From the NCBI RefSeq assembly GCF_018143015.1, contig NC_054742.1:52895195-52959194 (forward strand): a DNA stretch of 64,000 nt, read 5' to 3'. The translations under genes and the position numbers were made by a program. The stretch comes from Lytechinus variegatus. Lineage: Eukaryota > Echinodermata > Echinoidea > Temnopleuroida > Toxopneustidae. Positions 44,834 to 56,743 of the stretch are shown here, one piece after another. The notes under the pieces are model-generated. The model was not told the origin of the DNA. It saw only the letters and a list, made by a program, of their open reading frames with translations, and made no database searches. Position 1 is the first letter of the stretch. Every line of letters begins with the position of its first letter.

Positions 44834-47800
44834 CTGGGAGAAAACACATGAGGATTTTATAAGCAAATTGTCTTTGACTTACAATGGGTGTAGCAATAAA
44901 CTAATGAAATCATAGACTTTGCAACCAAACAAGGAAGAGGTTAAAGAAGTTTAAACTTTCGCATAACTTACTAGGCAATTGTGAGTTCAAATACTATATT
45001 GGTAAAGTTTATTTATGTCTTTAATAGGAACCATTTTTTAAATTGTTGTAATGATTGCTATTTTTTTTTCTGGAAATATCTAGTGTTCAAATAATAATGT
45101 CATATTTTACCCAGGGTAGCTACTGTTCTCCCAGTACCTGCATGAATCAATATTATTACCCTTGCTTTAGCATGGCTACCCTGATCAGGCACTCAAGCAG
45201 GAGAAGCGCAATGTGGTAAATTTCTTGCTGTAGGAAAACATGCCATGGCTTAGAATTGAACCCACGTTCCCGAGATTGAAAGACAAAAGTCATAACTAGA
45301 CCACACTGCCCAAAAAATGTTCATTAATGACATCAAATGCCATGTCTTAAGCACAACTTTAACATATGAAATGCCCAGATGACAAATTCTGTGCTTAGAG
45401 TCAGTAAAGGATTCACATTTTCATGACCCTAAACAATGTTTATGTATTCAACATTTTATATATTTCTTACCTTAAACATGTGTGGGGAAGAACTACACGA
45501 TTCATAGAAATCTGAAAGACTGTTATAGCGACACATTTTCCTGGAGAGAACATAATGAAAGGGAAACAATTGATGAAAATGGAAACAGTAGCTTGCATAA
45601 CAATTCTATCATCTTTCTTTTGAAAAGAAATAGAATGAAAAACTTGTTTAAAATCAACCAGCCAAATTAATGTTATTGACACATTTTTATATGACCTGCA
45701 CATCCTTGAATACAAGGCACCCTCTCAAGTGAAACATAGCACGTGATTTGGCAGCCTCTTTTATTTCATTAAATTTGATTTCATTCCATTTCTAGTAATA
45801 CAATAGTTATATAGTAAATATCAATCTTACATTAATACAACATTCAGATACAATATCAGCAGACAAAGAAAACACACTCAAAAAGAAAAAAAGAACGCCA
45901 GCTAATGCCTGGGGATCATCAAAAGAAAACAAGTTTCAGATTTTCCTCATTAGCCGGTGATAAAAGAAAATTCAACATTAAAATGCAGTCCAACAATATG
46001 AATGACAAAAACATCTAAAATATATTTGCAGAAGACATTGGAGTGCAGAGCAAGAGAACACGGTCTGCAGCCTTCACACTAATGCCTACTTGAATTGAGC
46101 ATGTCTGCGGCAGTTGACTAAACAAGTATCATCACACCCAATGATAAATTAATAAAATTGTTTGTACCCACCTGAAAATTAGCCAGGGTAAACAGAACCT
46201 CTTAAAGAGTCAACAGCCTTTGTTTGAGATTATCTACATTCAGTATCTGACATATGCCCAAGAAGAGATTTATTTATCAATTTAGTTACCTCGTCATCTC
46301 TTCATCCAAGTGAACCAAACTGGTGGAACGGAACACCTTCTTGACATCATAGCATGGGGGAGCTTCACTGCGATTCTTCCAGTATGTCTGGGCACCTTCA
46401 CCAAAGAGCATATCAAAATTTTGGCGCAGCTGACGTCGCATGTTCAGGGTCATCATAAAATTGTAAAAGCGGCGCATGCTATCCCACTCATGTAAAACTT
46501 TTGCAGCTCTATGGAAATGGATGAAAATAAATCAAGGAAATGACAAAATTACAAAAAATCATCATAAAAACTAAAAAATTGACGTGTCCAAGGACAGATG
46601 CCCCTACTTAATGCGATCAGACATTCATTCAATATGATTGAACTTAATATCGTGAAGAAACCAAAATGCATTACATATAATGAACAAATTTAGACCTTTG
46701 ACCTAAACACTCACCCCTTTCCATAATAATCTCTGACAGAAGATAAGACAGTCAGGTCATGTGATGTGACCTGACTGTATTTTGGTGTCATGTACCCATA
46801 GTGGACACCAAACATTTTTAATATCTGATGAAAAATGATTTCCAAAGTTATCATGCGGAAACCAACTCGCATATATAATGAGCTGTGACCTTTGACCTGT
46901 GGACTCTGAATTCGAACTTAGCCTGTATTTTGGTGTCCTCTCCTTACACACCCAAATTTTTTTAATCAATTGAATATTTCATAATTTATCATGCGGAAAC
47001 CAACTCGCATATTTAATGAGCTGTGAGCTTTGACCTGCGGACTCTGAATTTGATCTTAGCCTGTATTTTGGTGTCATCTACCTACACATCAAACAAATTT
47101 TAAATCCATTTAATACTTTTTTTTTAGATATATCAAGCAAACTATTTATGTCAGGTAAGTCCTACCACTAACCAATACTGAGAGAGACTGTACAAGTTCT
47201 ATCTACAATGACAAACAAGTGGAATGCCTCTGGCCGTCTCACCTGCATCATGCGGTTCAATATAGCAGTAGTGCTCACTTTGAATACTACTCTAACTCGC
47301 ACAAGATGTTCAGTGATACATGGTTACTCTTATGTCCACTTTATATGAACTAGACCAATAAACTTACAGAGATATGATGGTTATGCAACAAAAAACCCCA
47401 ACATGGCCAAAGTTCATTGACCTTACATGACCTTTGACCTTGATCATGTGACCTGAAACTCGAACAGGATGTTCAGTGATACTTGATTACTCTTATGTAC
47501 AAGTTTCATGAATCAGATCCATAAACTTTCAAAGTTATGATGGTAATTCAACAGATAAACCCAATTCGGCCAAAGTTCATTGACCTTTGACCTTGGTCAT
47601 GTGACCTGAAACGCGCACAGGATGTTCAGTGATACTTGATTACTCTAATGTCCAAGTTTAATGAACTAGACCAATAAACTTTCAAAGTTATGATGGTAAT
47701 TCAACAGATACCCCCGATTCGGCCAAAGTTCATTGACCCTAAATGACCTGAAACTTGCACAAAATGTTCAGTGATGCTTGATTACTATTATGTCCAAGTT

Positions 47801-50800
47801 TCATGAATCAGATCCATAAACTTTCAAAGTTATGATGGGAATTCAACAGATATCCCCAATTCGGCCAAAGTTCATTGACCCTAAATGACCTTTGACCTTG
47901 GTCATGTGACATGAAACTCATGCAGGATGTTCAGTGATACTTGATTAACCTTATGTCCAAGTTTCATGAACTAGGTCCATATATTTTCTAAGTTATGATG
48001 ACATTTCAAAAACTTAACCTCAGGTTAAGATTTCGATGTTGATTCCTCCAACATGGTCTAAGTTCTTGACCCTAAATGACCTTTGACCTTGGTCATGTGA
48101 CATGAAACTCTAATAGGATGTTCAGTAATACTTGATTAACCTTATGGCCAAGTTTTATTAACTAGGTCCATACACTTTCTAAGTTATGACGTCATTTCAA
48201 AAACTTAACCTCAGGTTAAGATTTGATGTTGACGCCGCCGCCGTCGCCGTCGGAAAAGCGGCGCCTATAGTCTCACTTTGCTTCGCAGGTGAGACAAAAA
48301 GATGTTAGAAGGACCTTGAAGGCAGAATTTTCATCAAAAAGTTACAAAGACCACAAAATTATATTATTACAAGCTCCATCTCATAAAAAATTACATTGGC
48401 AAGAGGATTAAAAAAAGTATCACGAATGCATAGTATGGTTGCTATAATAAAAGTCACTATAAAGTCTTTTAAAAACGGAATATGGAATATTATAAAGATC
48501 ACACAATTCTTTGAACAGTTTTCTTATTCTTAACAGTTTGAAAGCTCTATGTGTCAAGGAAAGAAAGATACCAGAATTTACCTTGATGGGATACGTGTAT
48601 CAAGTAATTACTTTTTATCAGGAAGTAAATAGAACAAAGAATTTTATTGATATGTTACAACGATAATCAAATATCAATTCTAGCTTTCCAAAACCGAGTT
48701 TTGTTTGAATATATCATGACCCGTTACAAGGAAGTGTCAAGATTCTTTTATGTGATGGATTGAAATTTTGAAATGCTAAAGGTCTAAGTTCACTTACAAA
48801 GTGACATCATATCCCTGACAAATTGAGATACAACACATGAAGTCCTGTTGCCTTGAAGGTTCTTCTCCCATGTACTTGATGACAATATTAGCTCCCATGC
48901 TGAATCCTATTGATACAAATTTACTGGATGTAAAGTGTTCCTTGACGTAGTCTACCATGGCAGCATATTCCCCAGTCTCTCCTGAAAAATAAAAATTTAC
49001 TATGGTTGTAACATGGTCATTACAGACGTTTCATGGACTTTGTTCTTGATTTAGTACAAGGTGGAAATACATGCGATATTTGTAGTCAAGGACAATATGG
49101 AACAGTTTGGCAGCACTTCCATGATTTTGTGAAGTATATATACCGACTCATTTCAAAGGAATCTAAAGAAAAATATATATATTTTTTTTTTTTTACATGT
49201 AATCATCTAGGAGCACTGTATTACAGAACATAGGCCGGTTTTAACAACATACTAATGTTTACATCGATTTTGTAAGTGATTTTAACTTTAACATGTTTAT
49301 TTTCAAAATTCACTGGAACTGTTGTTTCCCCATTAGAGAACCTTTGAAAAAAAATAACCTAAATGTAGGATTTATATTCACTTGGTCAACAAGTGGTTGG
49401 TCTTCTTCTCAGATAGTCTAATACCACTTGGGCTAAACCCACTTGGTCTACTAACAATTTGGTCTATTTGCCATTTGGTCTACACTATACCTAGTCCAAT
49501 ACCCACTTAGCCTAATGTCCATAATGGTGTAAGTTCTGCTAAGTCTCATTATTTTGCAGTTTTTCAAATGAAAATCTTGTTAATGAACAGTTCTAGGTCG
49601 TGTAGACCAAAATGGATATTAGAAGATATGGGGAAAGCCTAACAGGAAATTAAAAAAAAAAAGAGCTAACTGCAAATTAAACTGAATGATTAGTAGACCA
49701 ACTATGATTAACCATGTGGGATGAAACCAAAATGAAAGTAGTCAAAGCCTTTAAGACCAAGTGACAATTGTTGATACGTACGTAATCTTTAGGATTAATT
49801 CTTAATTATGTTTTATTCTCCGACACATAAGAGCAGATATTATTTACATTACTCATATTAATTATCTGGCAAGTCCAAAGGTGAACTTTTGAACATGGAT
49901 ATTATCTTGAACAAACGATAAGGTCCCTTACTTTCCCTAACTTTCTTTTTCGGAAAGGGATTTTCAGAATCCCCAATTATTACCACTGAGGACAGAGCTG
50001 TAGGCTACCAACAATAAGTCCTGCAAAAGCGTGCCTAATAAATAAACACACTTGCAGAATCGGCAGACATTATTTCTTACCATATGTGAAAATTCTTGGT
50101 GAGGTGAGTGGAACTGAAGGAAGGGCACCTAGGTGGTTGAGGACGGCCACACGGAAGCCCTGTGACATGGCGTAATGGATGAAGGTACGCACGTAGGCCT
50201 TCTCAGAATGGTTGGCTATACCAGGACATACACACAGCGTGACATCAGCTACATGTAAAAAGGATATGAAATCGCTATTTTCAAAATTACACATAAGCAA
50301 ATTATACGCCATTGAAGTTGATATATTTGTACCATATAACTGTTATCGCAACATTCTCAACAATCCCTGATAAACTTTCACTTAAAGGAGAATGAAACCA
50401 TTGGAACAAGATAGCTTGTGTGAAAACAGAAAAATCAAAGAAACAGATCAACAAAAGTTTGTGAAAAATCGGACAAATAATGAGAAAGTTATGAGCATTT
50501 GAATATTGTGATCACTAATGCTATGGAGATAGCAAATTGGCAATGTGACAAAGATGTGTGACGTCACTTGTGAACAACTCTCCCCATTACTTTAGTATAT
50601 ATTTCACTTGAATTGCCTCTTTTATCACATCTATCCATAGATCATGTGTTCTTTCTACATGAGGGCATGTAATACATATTTTTAAGAATACATCATGGAT
50701 AGAGAGTTTGTATCATCATAAAAAAAGCAAAAAGAGACATTTTGAGGTATTTTATTGTCCACCAAGGGGAAATGTTAAAATTAGTGACATCACACATCTT

Positions 50801-52571
50801 GGCATTGCAATGGGAGGATCTCCAGCATTAGTGATTGCATATAATATGTTCATTAATTTCTCATTATTTTGTGATTTTTTTCTAATTTTTTTACATTTTT
50901 ATTCTTATTCTTTGATTTTTCTGTTTCTACAAAGCCTATTTGTTCAAAGGTTCATGTCCAAGTGCCATTGATTTTACAAGTCAATGCTTTTTGGTATTGA
51001 AGGGACAGAGCATACACCTCCAAGTAATTACATCAATGGCTTTCCATACTTCAGAAATTTCTAAAGTGACACATTCCTGTGTCACTTAAGGACAAGTGCC
51101 ATTCCTAAAAATATCACAAAAACAATTATTACAAAATAGTTCATCAGGGTTCTCTTTTTTATTCCTTTAGTTTAAGGATATAAACACCTTATTATTACAA
51201 TTCAAGGTGGGATCCCGCAAAATATACCACCAAGAAGCTCTCTCATATATCTGTTCCCAAAGGTACACACAAATTTTTTGAAAGATTTGACTGGCAACAA
51301 CTGGAATAAGCACCCCCCCCCAAACAAAAAAAAAAAGAGAGCATCAAATGAGTTCTTGAGTTTTTACTTAGTACAGAAATTTTCTAACAGTCTCATCTAA
51401 AATGTGACAAATGACATTCTTTGCACTTGCAATAAAAGTACTAACATTGGCTTATTTCAACTTTGACTATAAATGTATAAATGTGATTTAAAAATGAATG
51501 AGACCAACATTTGCCACATTCCAGACAGTGTACAGTGATGGTCAACTATAATATATGTCATAAATCTCTGATATCATGTATGGTAACTTACCACCTTGAG
51601 GATGGGGATTAGATGGCTCAAAAATATCAAAAGTAAAGGTAGCCCCATCTGGCCGAGGTATATTGATACGCTTCCCCTTCGGATACGGTGCATTGAATCG
51701 ACCGATTTTAGCATAGATGAAGCTCTGAATGTGTGCATTGTGACCCCACAAACGGTTAGGCACATATCTAGGAGAGAGAAAAATAAACAAAGCTTGCTTG
51801 TAGTGGAAAAGGCAGTATAACACATCTTTTTCTTACTAAACATGAGCATACAGTGATGAATATTTCATTCTCTTCCCATTTTCCTGCTCCAAATCTATAT
51901 CTAATTACTTGGGCATAGAATGGAGAAGCAAAAGGAAATCCTTTAAATTACAAACATCTTCTGAAGTGCTATTTGTAGATGTTCAATAATGCATCTCTGG
52001 CACACCATGAAATGTATAATTTCTAAATCTATTCATTATTTTAGAGTGCAGGGATAGCCACAAGCATTATGAAACCTTGTATCAACATTCAGCACAGAGA
52101 ATCAGAGACGCAACCACACTATGAAGAAAATATCATTTGGCAGATGAAATAAAGTGAAATTGCAACCATCCATATAGTTCTATGATTTCTATCAAACATC
52201 TCAGGCACAATGCTTGCTTGTAAATACCTGTAATCAAAACAATTTTATCTGATACAAAAAACCTGGAAATATATGTTTAAAACCAAGTTGAAATTGAATT
52301 TGGGAATAACTGATCTTAAGAAACGCACCATAAGATACCGGGGGGGGGGGGGGGGGGGGAGGGGCTGGAAGTTTGGGTTGATGCAATTTTTTTTCCTTTC
52401 TTCTTTGAGTACCAGGTAAAGTTTTTTTCCTTAGTCCATTGAGACAAGTTTTTTTTTGCCCTTTTCAGATGATTTGACAGTGGACCAAGTTTTTTTTTAC
52501 TCTGATGGTGAGTCAAATTTTAGTTTTTGCTCATAAGAATTAAACAAATAATTTTTTTTTTTTAATTTCAG

Positions 52572-52616
<45 letters not shown>

Positions 52617-52871
52617 ATATCTAATGCTGCATCCTTAACTGCAGTAAAAGCCTTTAATTTACTCCCAGACATTGGTTTCAAACTTCGTGCACAATTTGAT
52701 TGAAACTTACGGTTTTGTGAGGATGGAACACAATGAGATGATGCTGCGGTTGTACTTGCTATCCCTGTAGTGCAGGGTGGCAGCAGCAGGCTGATCAAGC
52801 AGCTTCAATACTTTGAAGAGGAAGAAGTACAAGAAGACAAGGACCAATGCTGTAGATATTAAAATCCCCAT
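44552..52871 (-). CDS. ABHD2: ABHD2-type alpha/beta-hydrolase lipase, 7 exons, 419 aa
   Basis: Exons on the - strand: 52871-52711, 51767-51592, 50248-50081, 48981-48798, 46508-46290, 45540-45471 and 44833-44552. Phases (2, 1, 1, 2, 2, 0) agree at all six junctions and the coding length is 1260 nt. Length (419 aa; the vertebrate protein is about 425) and motifs match ABHD2, a membrane-anchored serine hydrolase acting on monoacylglycerols and reported as a progesterone-activated lipase in sperm. Seen here: an N-terminal membrane segment (ILISTALVLVFLYFFLF), RLWGHNAHIQS, CPGIANHSEK, VLNHLGALPSVPLTSPR, nucleophile elbow GFSMG with Ser196, the acid residue in NANDDALI (338/339) and His370 in HGGHLGFFEG. 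A 5' acceptor (ATTCCACAG, ending 52909) implies a further non-coding exon upstream. Hormone response in this organism is not shown by sequence. Confidence 0.95.
45172..45312 (-). mobile_element. tRNA-derived SINE fragment in ABHD2 intron 6
   Basis: On the - strand GGCAGTGTGGTCTAGTTATG (A-box-like) is followed about 45 nt later by GTGGGTTCAATTCTAAGCC (B-box-like), then a body rich in CCTGCTTGAG. The arms pair poorly, so it is a SINE head rather than a tRNA gene. Confidence 0.5.
45471..45540 (-). CDS. ABHD2: ABHD2 exon 6 (70 bp)
   Basis: Acceptor GTTCTCTCCAG and donor AAG|GTAAG. Encodes KMCRYNSLSDFYESC then HMFK, the YNS..E/DYY..C segment of ABHD2. Missing it would break both phase and homology. 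Confidence 0.9.
46290..46508 (-). CDS. ABHD2: ABHD2 exon 5: cap region
   Basis: Acceptor CATTTCCATAG and donor AG|GTAAC. Encodes AAKVLHEWDSMRRFYNFMM and continues to FRSTSLVHLDEEMT. This is the helical cap characteristic of ABHD1/2/3-type enzymes. Confidence 0.95.
46640..47110 (+). repeat. Diverged tandem repeat, ~140-bp unit, ABHD2 intron 4
   Basis: Two clear units start at TCATGCGGAAACCAACTCGC (46851 and 46989, 138 bp apart), followed by AATGAGCTGTGA(C/G)CTTTGACCTG and GCCTGTATTTTGGTGTC. A third, weaker unit precedes them near 46690. One unit holds a full TGACCTTTGACCT at 46886-46898. Confidence 0.7.
47236..48295. repeat. Tandem-repeat element with DR1 motifs, ABHD2 intron 4
   Basis: Bounded by GTCTCACCTGC (47236-47246) and its exact inverse GCAGGTGAGAC (48285-48295). 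Six units, recognisable by GTTCAGTGATACTTGATTAC, start at 47308, 47471, 47624, 47766, 47929 and 48120, so the period varies between 142 and 191 bp. Units carry AAAGTTATGATGG, GGCCAAAGTTCATTGACC and TGACCTTTGACCTTGGTCAT. The element ends in a GC-rich segment (GCCGCCGCCGTCGCCGTCGG, 48234-48253). The TGACCTTTGACCT copies are direct repeats of the nuclear-receptor half-site AGGTCA with one-base spacing. Confidence 0.8.
48798..48981 (-). CDS. ABHD2: ABHD2 exon 4: catalytic serine
   Basis: Acceptor TTTTTATTTTTCAG and donor TT|GTAAGT. Encodes GETGEYAAMVDYVKEHF, then FVSIGFSMGANIVIKYMGEE (nucleophile Ser196 in GFSMG) and MCCISICQGYDVT. Confidence 0.95.
49381..49760. repeat. TTGGTCTA-rich repeat, ABHD2 intron 3
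   Basis: Words of the type CACTTGGTCTA, CAATTTGGTCTA and CCATTTGGTCTAC recur from 49381 to 49525. Complementary forms (GTAGACCAAAATGG, GTAGACCAAC, AAGACCAAGTG) recur from 49596 to 49770. The layout is an imperfect inverted repeat. Confidence 0.65.
50081..50248 (-). CDS. ABHD2: ABHD2 exon 3
   Basis: Acceptor ACATGTAG and donor TATG|GTAAG. Encodes ADVTLCVCPGIANHSEKAYV and VLNHLGALPSVPLTSPRIFT. The PGxxNHSEK region contributes the oxyanion-hole strand in this family. Confidence 0.95.
51592..51767 (-). CDS. ABHD2: ABHD2 exon 2
   Basis: Acceptor TTTCTCTCTCCTAG and donor GTG|GTAAGT. Encodes YVPNRLWGHNAHIQSFIYAK, then ATFTFDIFEPSNPHPQG, the start of the hydrolase core. Confidence 0.95.
52336..52618. 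mobile_element. MITE-like element with poly-G / poly-C ends, ABHD2 intron 1
   Basis: GATACC followed by a run of about 20 G at the left faces a C run of more than 40 followed by GGATATC at the right, so the ends are inverted repeats that are nearly pure homopolymer. The interior is T-rich. The homopolymers may also be affected by assembly error. Confidence 0.55.
52711..52871 (-). CDS. ABHD2: ABHD2 exon 1 (coding): N-terminal membrane anchor
   Basis: ATG at 52871-52869. Encodes MGILISTALVLVFLYFFLFK, then LHYRDSKYNRSIISLCSILTK. Donor CC|GTAAGT at 52710, phase 2. The exon probably extends to 52908, where a pyrimidine-rich acceptor lies. Confidence 0.9.
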
Positions 52872-54274
52872 GATGGACTACATATAGTGAACCCTCACCC
52901 AGTTCTTACTGTGGAATGGTAAGAGATGAGAGAAAAAAACAAATGAATATTGTAGTAAGACTTAGAGTCACATTTAAATGCTGACATGTACATGATATCT
53001 AATGCACAATCTTATTGTTCAATATGCAGTTGTGTGCTATCCTCTTGGCATGATCTGACCAATGCCATCGTGCCTTTTATAATTCATGCAAGTAGACATA
53101 TAAGTGCGATTCTAAGTCAAACTCAAGTCTTTGTGAAACACCCTTCAGGTGTATGAGAGATAATATGTGAAGTGGTAAGTCAAATAGGATAAGCTGATAT
53201 ATTATACAGATGAGGAAAGAATAAAAAATATATGTTTTTCTCTGTGTGCATTATAATCTTTTATCAATAACCGCTCTTCCAAAAACTGGATCAGTCCTTG
53301 TTTTTTAGCCTATCAAATGGCTGCGAATTGAAGGGAGATGGCGCTATTTACTTTAGAAATGGCCCAAAATTTGTATGCAACCCTAACATCCCCAGTTACT
53401 AGTGAATGGTCATGAACATACACAAATGCCCCCATAGGCATGTTGCATACATGTATGTGTCCACAATAACATGGGAGTGTGAGTAAGAGAGCCAGAGATA
53501 CATGTTAATATTTTGAGACCGAAAAAAAGAAAAACAGTGATATAAGTATTTGTTAACATTTATTGTTTATATAGATATTATATTAATTATATCTAAGAAG
53601 CTCTATTTGGATGTATACATAAACATATTGTACCAGGGACATGAAATAGTAAGAATACTACCCTGCTTTTACCGATGAGCCAACAACAAGATAATTTAGG
53701 TGTCTCAACAATTACAGACATTTTCATTTGGCAGCAGTATCTCGGATCAACGAGATAAAGTCAGATTCTAACTTCGCCTGTCAGTTCTTGATGATGCATT
53801 ACACTCTGAGGTACATTTTGTGGGCATAACAGGTATCAGCAAACAGAAATAGCAATAATTCAAGTAATGAATCATTCAAGTAACAATTACTTGAATTGTT
53901 GTTTTTCAGTTCGCCGATGAAGTTAATTATCTCAGATTCATGCAAGAACATTAAAAACAAAAAAACTATTATAAATCTTTCATAATCATGAGAGAGCTCT
54001 AAAATAGTGCCAATTGTTGGAAAATGCTGAAATTAGTCAATTTGAAAGTAATAACAAAATATGCCATTTTTACAAGATTAAGGGCTTCCCTTCTGTTGAA
54101 CAGAACTAACTTTAAATTTGCAAAATTGATCCAAAACAATGCTTCGAGAGACAAAAAATAGTAAATACCAAGTGCTATTTTTCTCCCGCAGACGCCAGTC
54201 GGCTCCGAAGGGTCAACATCGACATGCTACATGGAATATCAAACCCCTGTTGGAAAACTTTGTCATTAATTTGT
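52872..54274. other. No gene seen upstream of ABHD2 coding start
   Basis: Contains the presumed ABHD2 5' UTR acceptor (ending 52909 on the - strand) and otherwise AT-rich sequence. A non-coding first exon or promoter could be here or further right, but none can be pinned down. Confidence 0.35.
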
Positions 54275-54654
54275 TGGATTCACAATATGGTGCGCCATCT
54301 ATTGGTTGCACCGGACAGGCCGAAATTCGAAATGCCTCATGGGGAAAAAGTCAACATCTGTTGCACATGCTAGAACTAAGGTGCATGAATGCCATTATTA
54401 AGCGCTGGCCGATGCGGATCAACCAGATGGTGCTTACTAGGGATCAAAGGGTTAAAGAGAAATTTGCCCACATATTTCTTAGCGAAATTTTGATCATTTT
54501 TGGTGAAATCTTGCCATATGGTTTCCTTTTAAAAGCATCAAAATCATCTTACGTACAATAGCACTGTGCGCAGCCTGCGTGCGATATCGACCCCAAAGTT
54601 AGAAATTTGGCCTGTTCGCTCCAACCGATAACAGCGCACCATATTGTGAATCCA
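54275..54654. mobile_element. MITE with ~50-bp inverted repeats (TGGATTCACAATATGGTGCG)
   Basis: Both ends read TGGATTCACAATATGGTGCG inward and continue with similarity through CGGTTG..CG(A/G)ACAGGCC(G/A)AA. It is 380 bp long. A frame of 140 codons crosses the left end, but its composition does not resemble a protein family. Confidence 0.75.
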
Positions 54655-55510
54655 CTGAATATGGGATGCTTTTGGATCCCTACAAATTTGTTTAATATAT
54701 TGTGCTTGAGTTTCCTATTCTTCCTAACACACACCGTATTATAACAAACTATTAATCTGAAAGATTTTTAATGCTTTATCCTCGGGAAGTATTTTTAAAA
54801 GGTGTAAATGAGTATTTTGTTGCATTTTTATGCACTTGTACACTGGCATGTATTTTTTTCAACTCAATTCAATTCGGTTTATTATATGAAGACATTGCAA
54901 AAACAGCTTGAAGACTGACACATACAAAGTTAAAAGTGAAAAGGAAAAGTACATGAAATAATAAACCTATAAATTAACAAAAGATAATCAAATAAGAACA
55001 TCAGAGTAAGAATGAATATTGCACTTTGAGTTCATACACATTACAGAAATATCATTCAGGGGGATTACGCTATATCTACAGAAAATGGAATGACCGAAAA
55101 AAATAACACGCAAAAACATTGGGATATGTTAATTGATTTCATTGTAAATTGAAAAAAAAAAAACTATCGTAAAACAGCAGATATAGATTTGTGCATTTAT
55201 AAGAAAACGGTCAAGGTTAAAAGAAGGACAATTACAAAATAACACTGAGAGTCAGGATCTATGACAGCAACCACACACGACCAAACACTTGGGGCTACAA
55301 CAATGAAGTTACTGGACCATTTCACTATTCCGGCCCCGGGTGCACAGTCAAAGCGCAATCTTCTATCAAAGAACACAAACTGGATTGGAAGAGCATACGG
55401 TAATCAGTGAACAGAGAAGACTATCTAATATCTCATATTGTATTATCAAAAGGAAATATTTTGATGGTGAAAATTTGAGCCAATCATTGTCCAACAAACA
55501 ATACCACGGA

Positions 55511-55929
55511 GGGGGGGGGCATTCAAATATATTGCTGTACACACGTGTTTAGGGGGTGTTTGGAGATTACTTGGTCACGCACCAAGTACACGTAATTTCC
55601 AAACACCCCCAAAACGAGTTTTTCTCTGTGTGCAAAATACCCCCTAAACAAGTTTTTCACGGGCTTGTCATATTCAGCAGCTAAACAAGTTGTCGCCAAA
55701 ATATGACTTCGGGGAAAAACCTTGGGAAAACAAAGAAAAAAGCTTTCGGGGAAAAAAAGCATATCGGTAAACTTAATACGTTTGACCCCGCGATTGCCAT
55801 TGACCAGTCTTTCAAAACCACCTTTTTCTTGAAAATCAGTGTTCCTTAACGAGTCCAAAACTAAACACCCTTTAAACATGTTTTTTTTGTCACGCGTGTG
55901 TACAGAAATATATTTGACTGCCCCCCCCC
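55511..55929. mobile_element. MITE with G/C-run ends and an internal 24-bp hairpin
   Basis: Left GGGCATTCAAATATATTGCT and inverted right GGGCAGTCAAATATATTTCT, continuing into GTACACACG. It is about 419 bp. Near the left end, 55552-55610 forms a hairpin (GGGGGTGTTTGGA, ATTAC, TTGGT paired with their complements, with a 6-nt bulge). A - strand frame of 137 codons spans the element. I do not recognise it and treat it as non-coding. Confidence 0.7.
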
Positions 55930-56515
55930 ATACCATATGATTGCTACATGTGAATCAGTAGGTAGTAAAAAGCTTTGTTTCCTTATTTCTAGTGACTCTT
56001 TGTGTGTAATGGATGTCAATTCTTATAAATTGCTACACTATTACATTTCATACTTTGCTTCATGAGGTAATATATTCAACTTTGAAATGAATCACCTGGC
56101 CATCTCACCTCAAAATATATACATGTACTATTCCATGACCAAATAGCAAATATTTATTCAATACCAAAGGTCAAAAGGTAAACAAAGGGATCAAACCATG
56201 GAAATTAAGAGCTACATAGTCAGACTTTGAGTAAACACTATCCTCAGTATTCAATTATTGACTAATGACTATAATGCCCCACATTTTCCTTTCCACCAAA
56301 ACATGAAGATAATCACTATCTATTGACCACAAATGCTGCTCTGTATTGCTTTTAAAGACCCAGACTGGAGTTAAAATTGACACTGACAAATTGTAAATAT
56401 AAGCTTCAAAGTACAGCAAAAATTATATACATATTCACCGCTTGACATCTGAGTATTTTGCCTCAGAAAAACTCAAATTAGCGGGTTTCAACATTGGCTT
56501 TCTTGTACTCTTCAC

Positions 56516-56743
56516 CTGCCTCAAGACCGTGATGTCATGTTGTGTTAGAGGCATTGCAATTCCATAAGTTTGTACACAGAAAATCTGGTGGTTTTTCAGC
56601 TTTTCAGTAATGGATTCATTTTGTTTTTCTATTTGCAGAAGAAATTGACTGGGTTTTTTTATCATTTCTTTGTCTTGTTCTACCGTAATTGGGCCTAAAA
56701 TGCTGTCAGGATCATGAGGATAGGAAAATATGTTACACATGAT
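56516..56743 (-). CDS. Isolated coding exon candidate, function unknown
   Basis: On the - strand, acceptor TCTATCTGCATTCAG and donor GGCAG|GTGAAG bound 228 bp, open in phase 0 throughout. It encodes SILGPITVEQDKEMIKKPSQ, LLQIEKQNESITEKLKNHQ and IFCVQTYGIAMPLTQHDI, charged and helical-looking like a real protein. The frame may instead run on to TGA near 56435 as a terminal exon ending AKYSDVKR. Partner exons were not found. Family unknown. Confidence 0.4.

Noticed and set aside
54139-54561. 140-codon + strand frame
   Set aside because: It crosses the boundary of a MITE, so half of it is element terminus. No domain recognised.
55523-55936. 137-codon - strand frame spanning a MITE
   Set aside because: Starts and ends in the terminal inverted repeats and includes the hairpin. 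More likely non-coding, kept only as a test in the findings.
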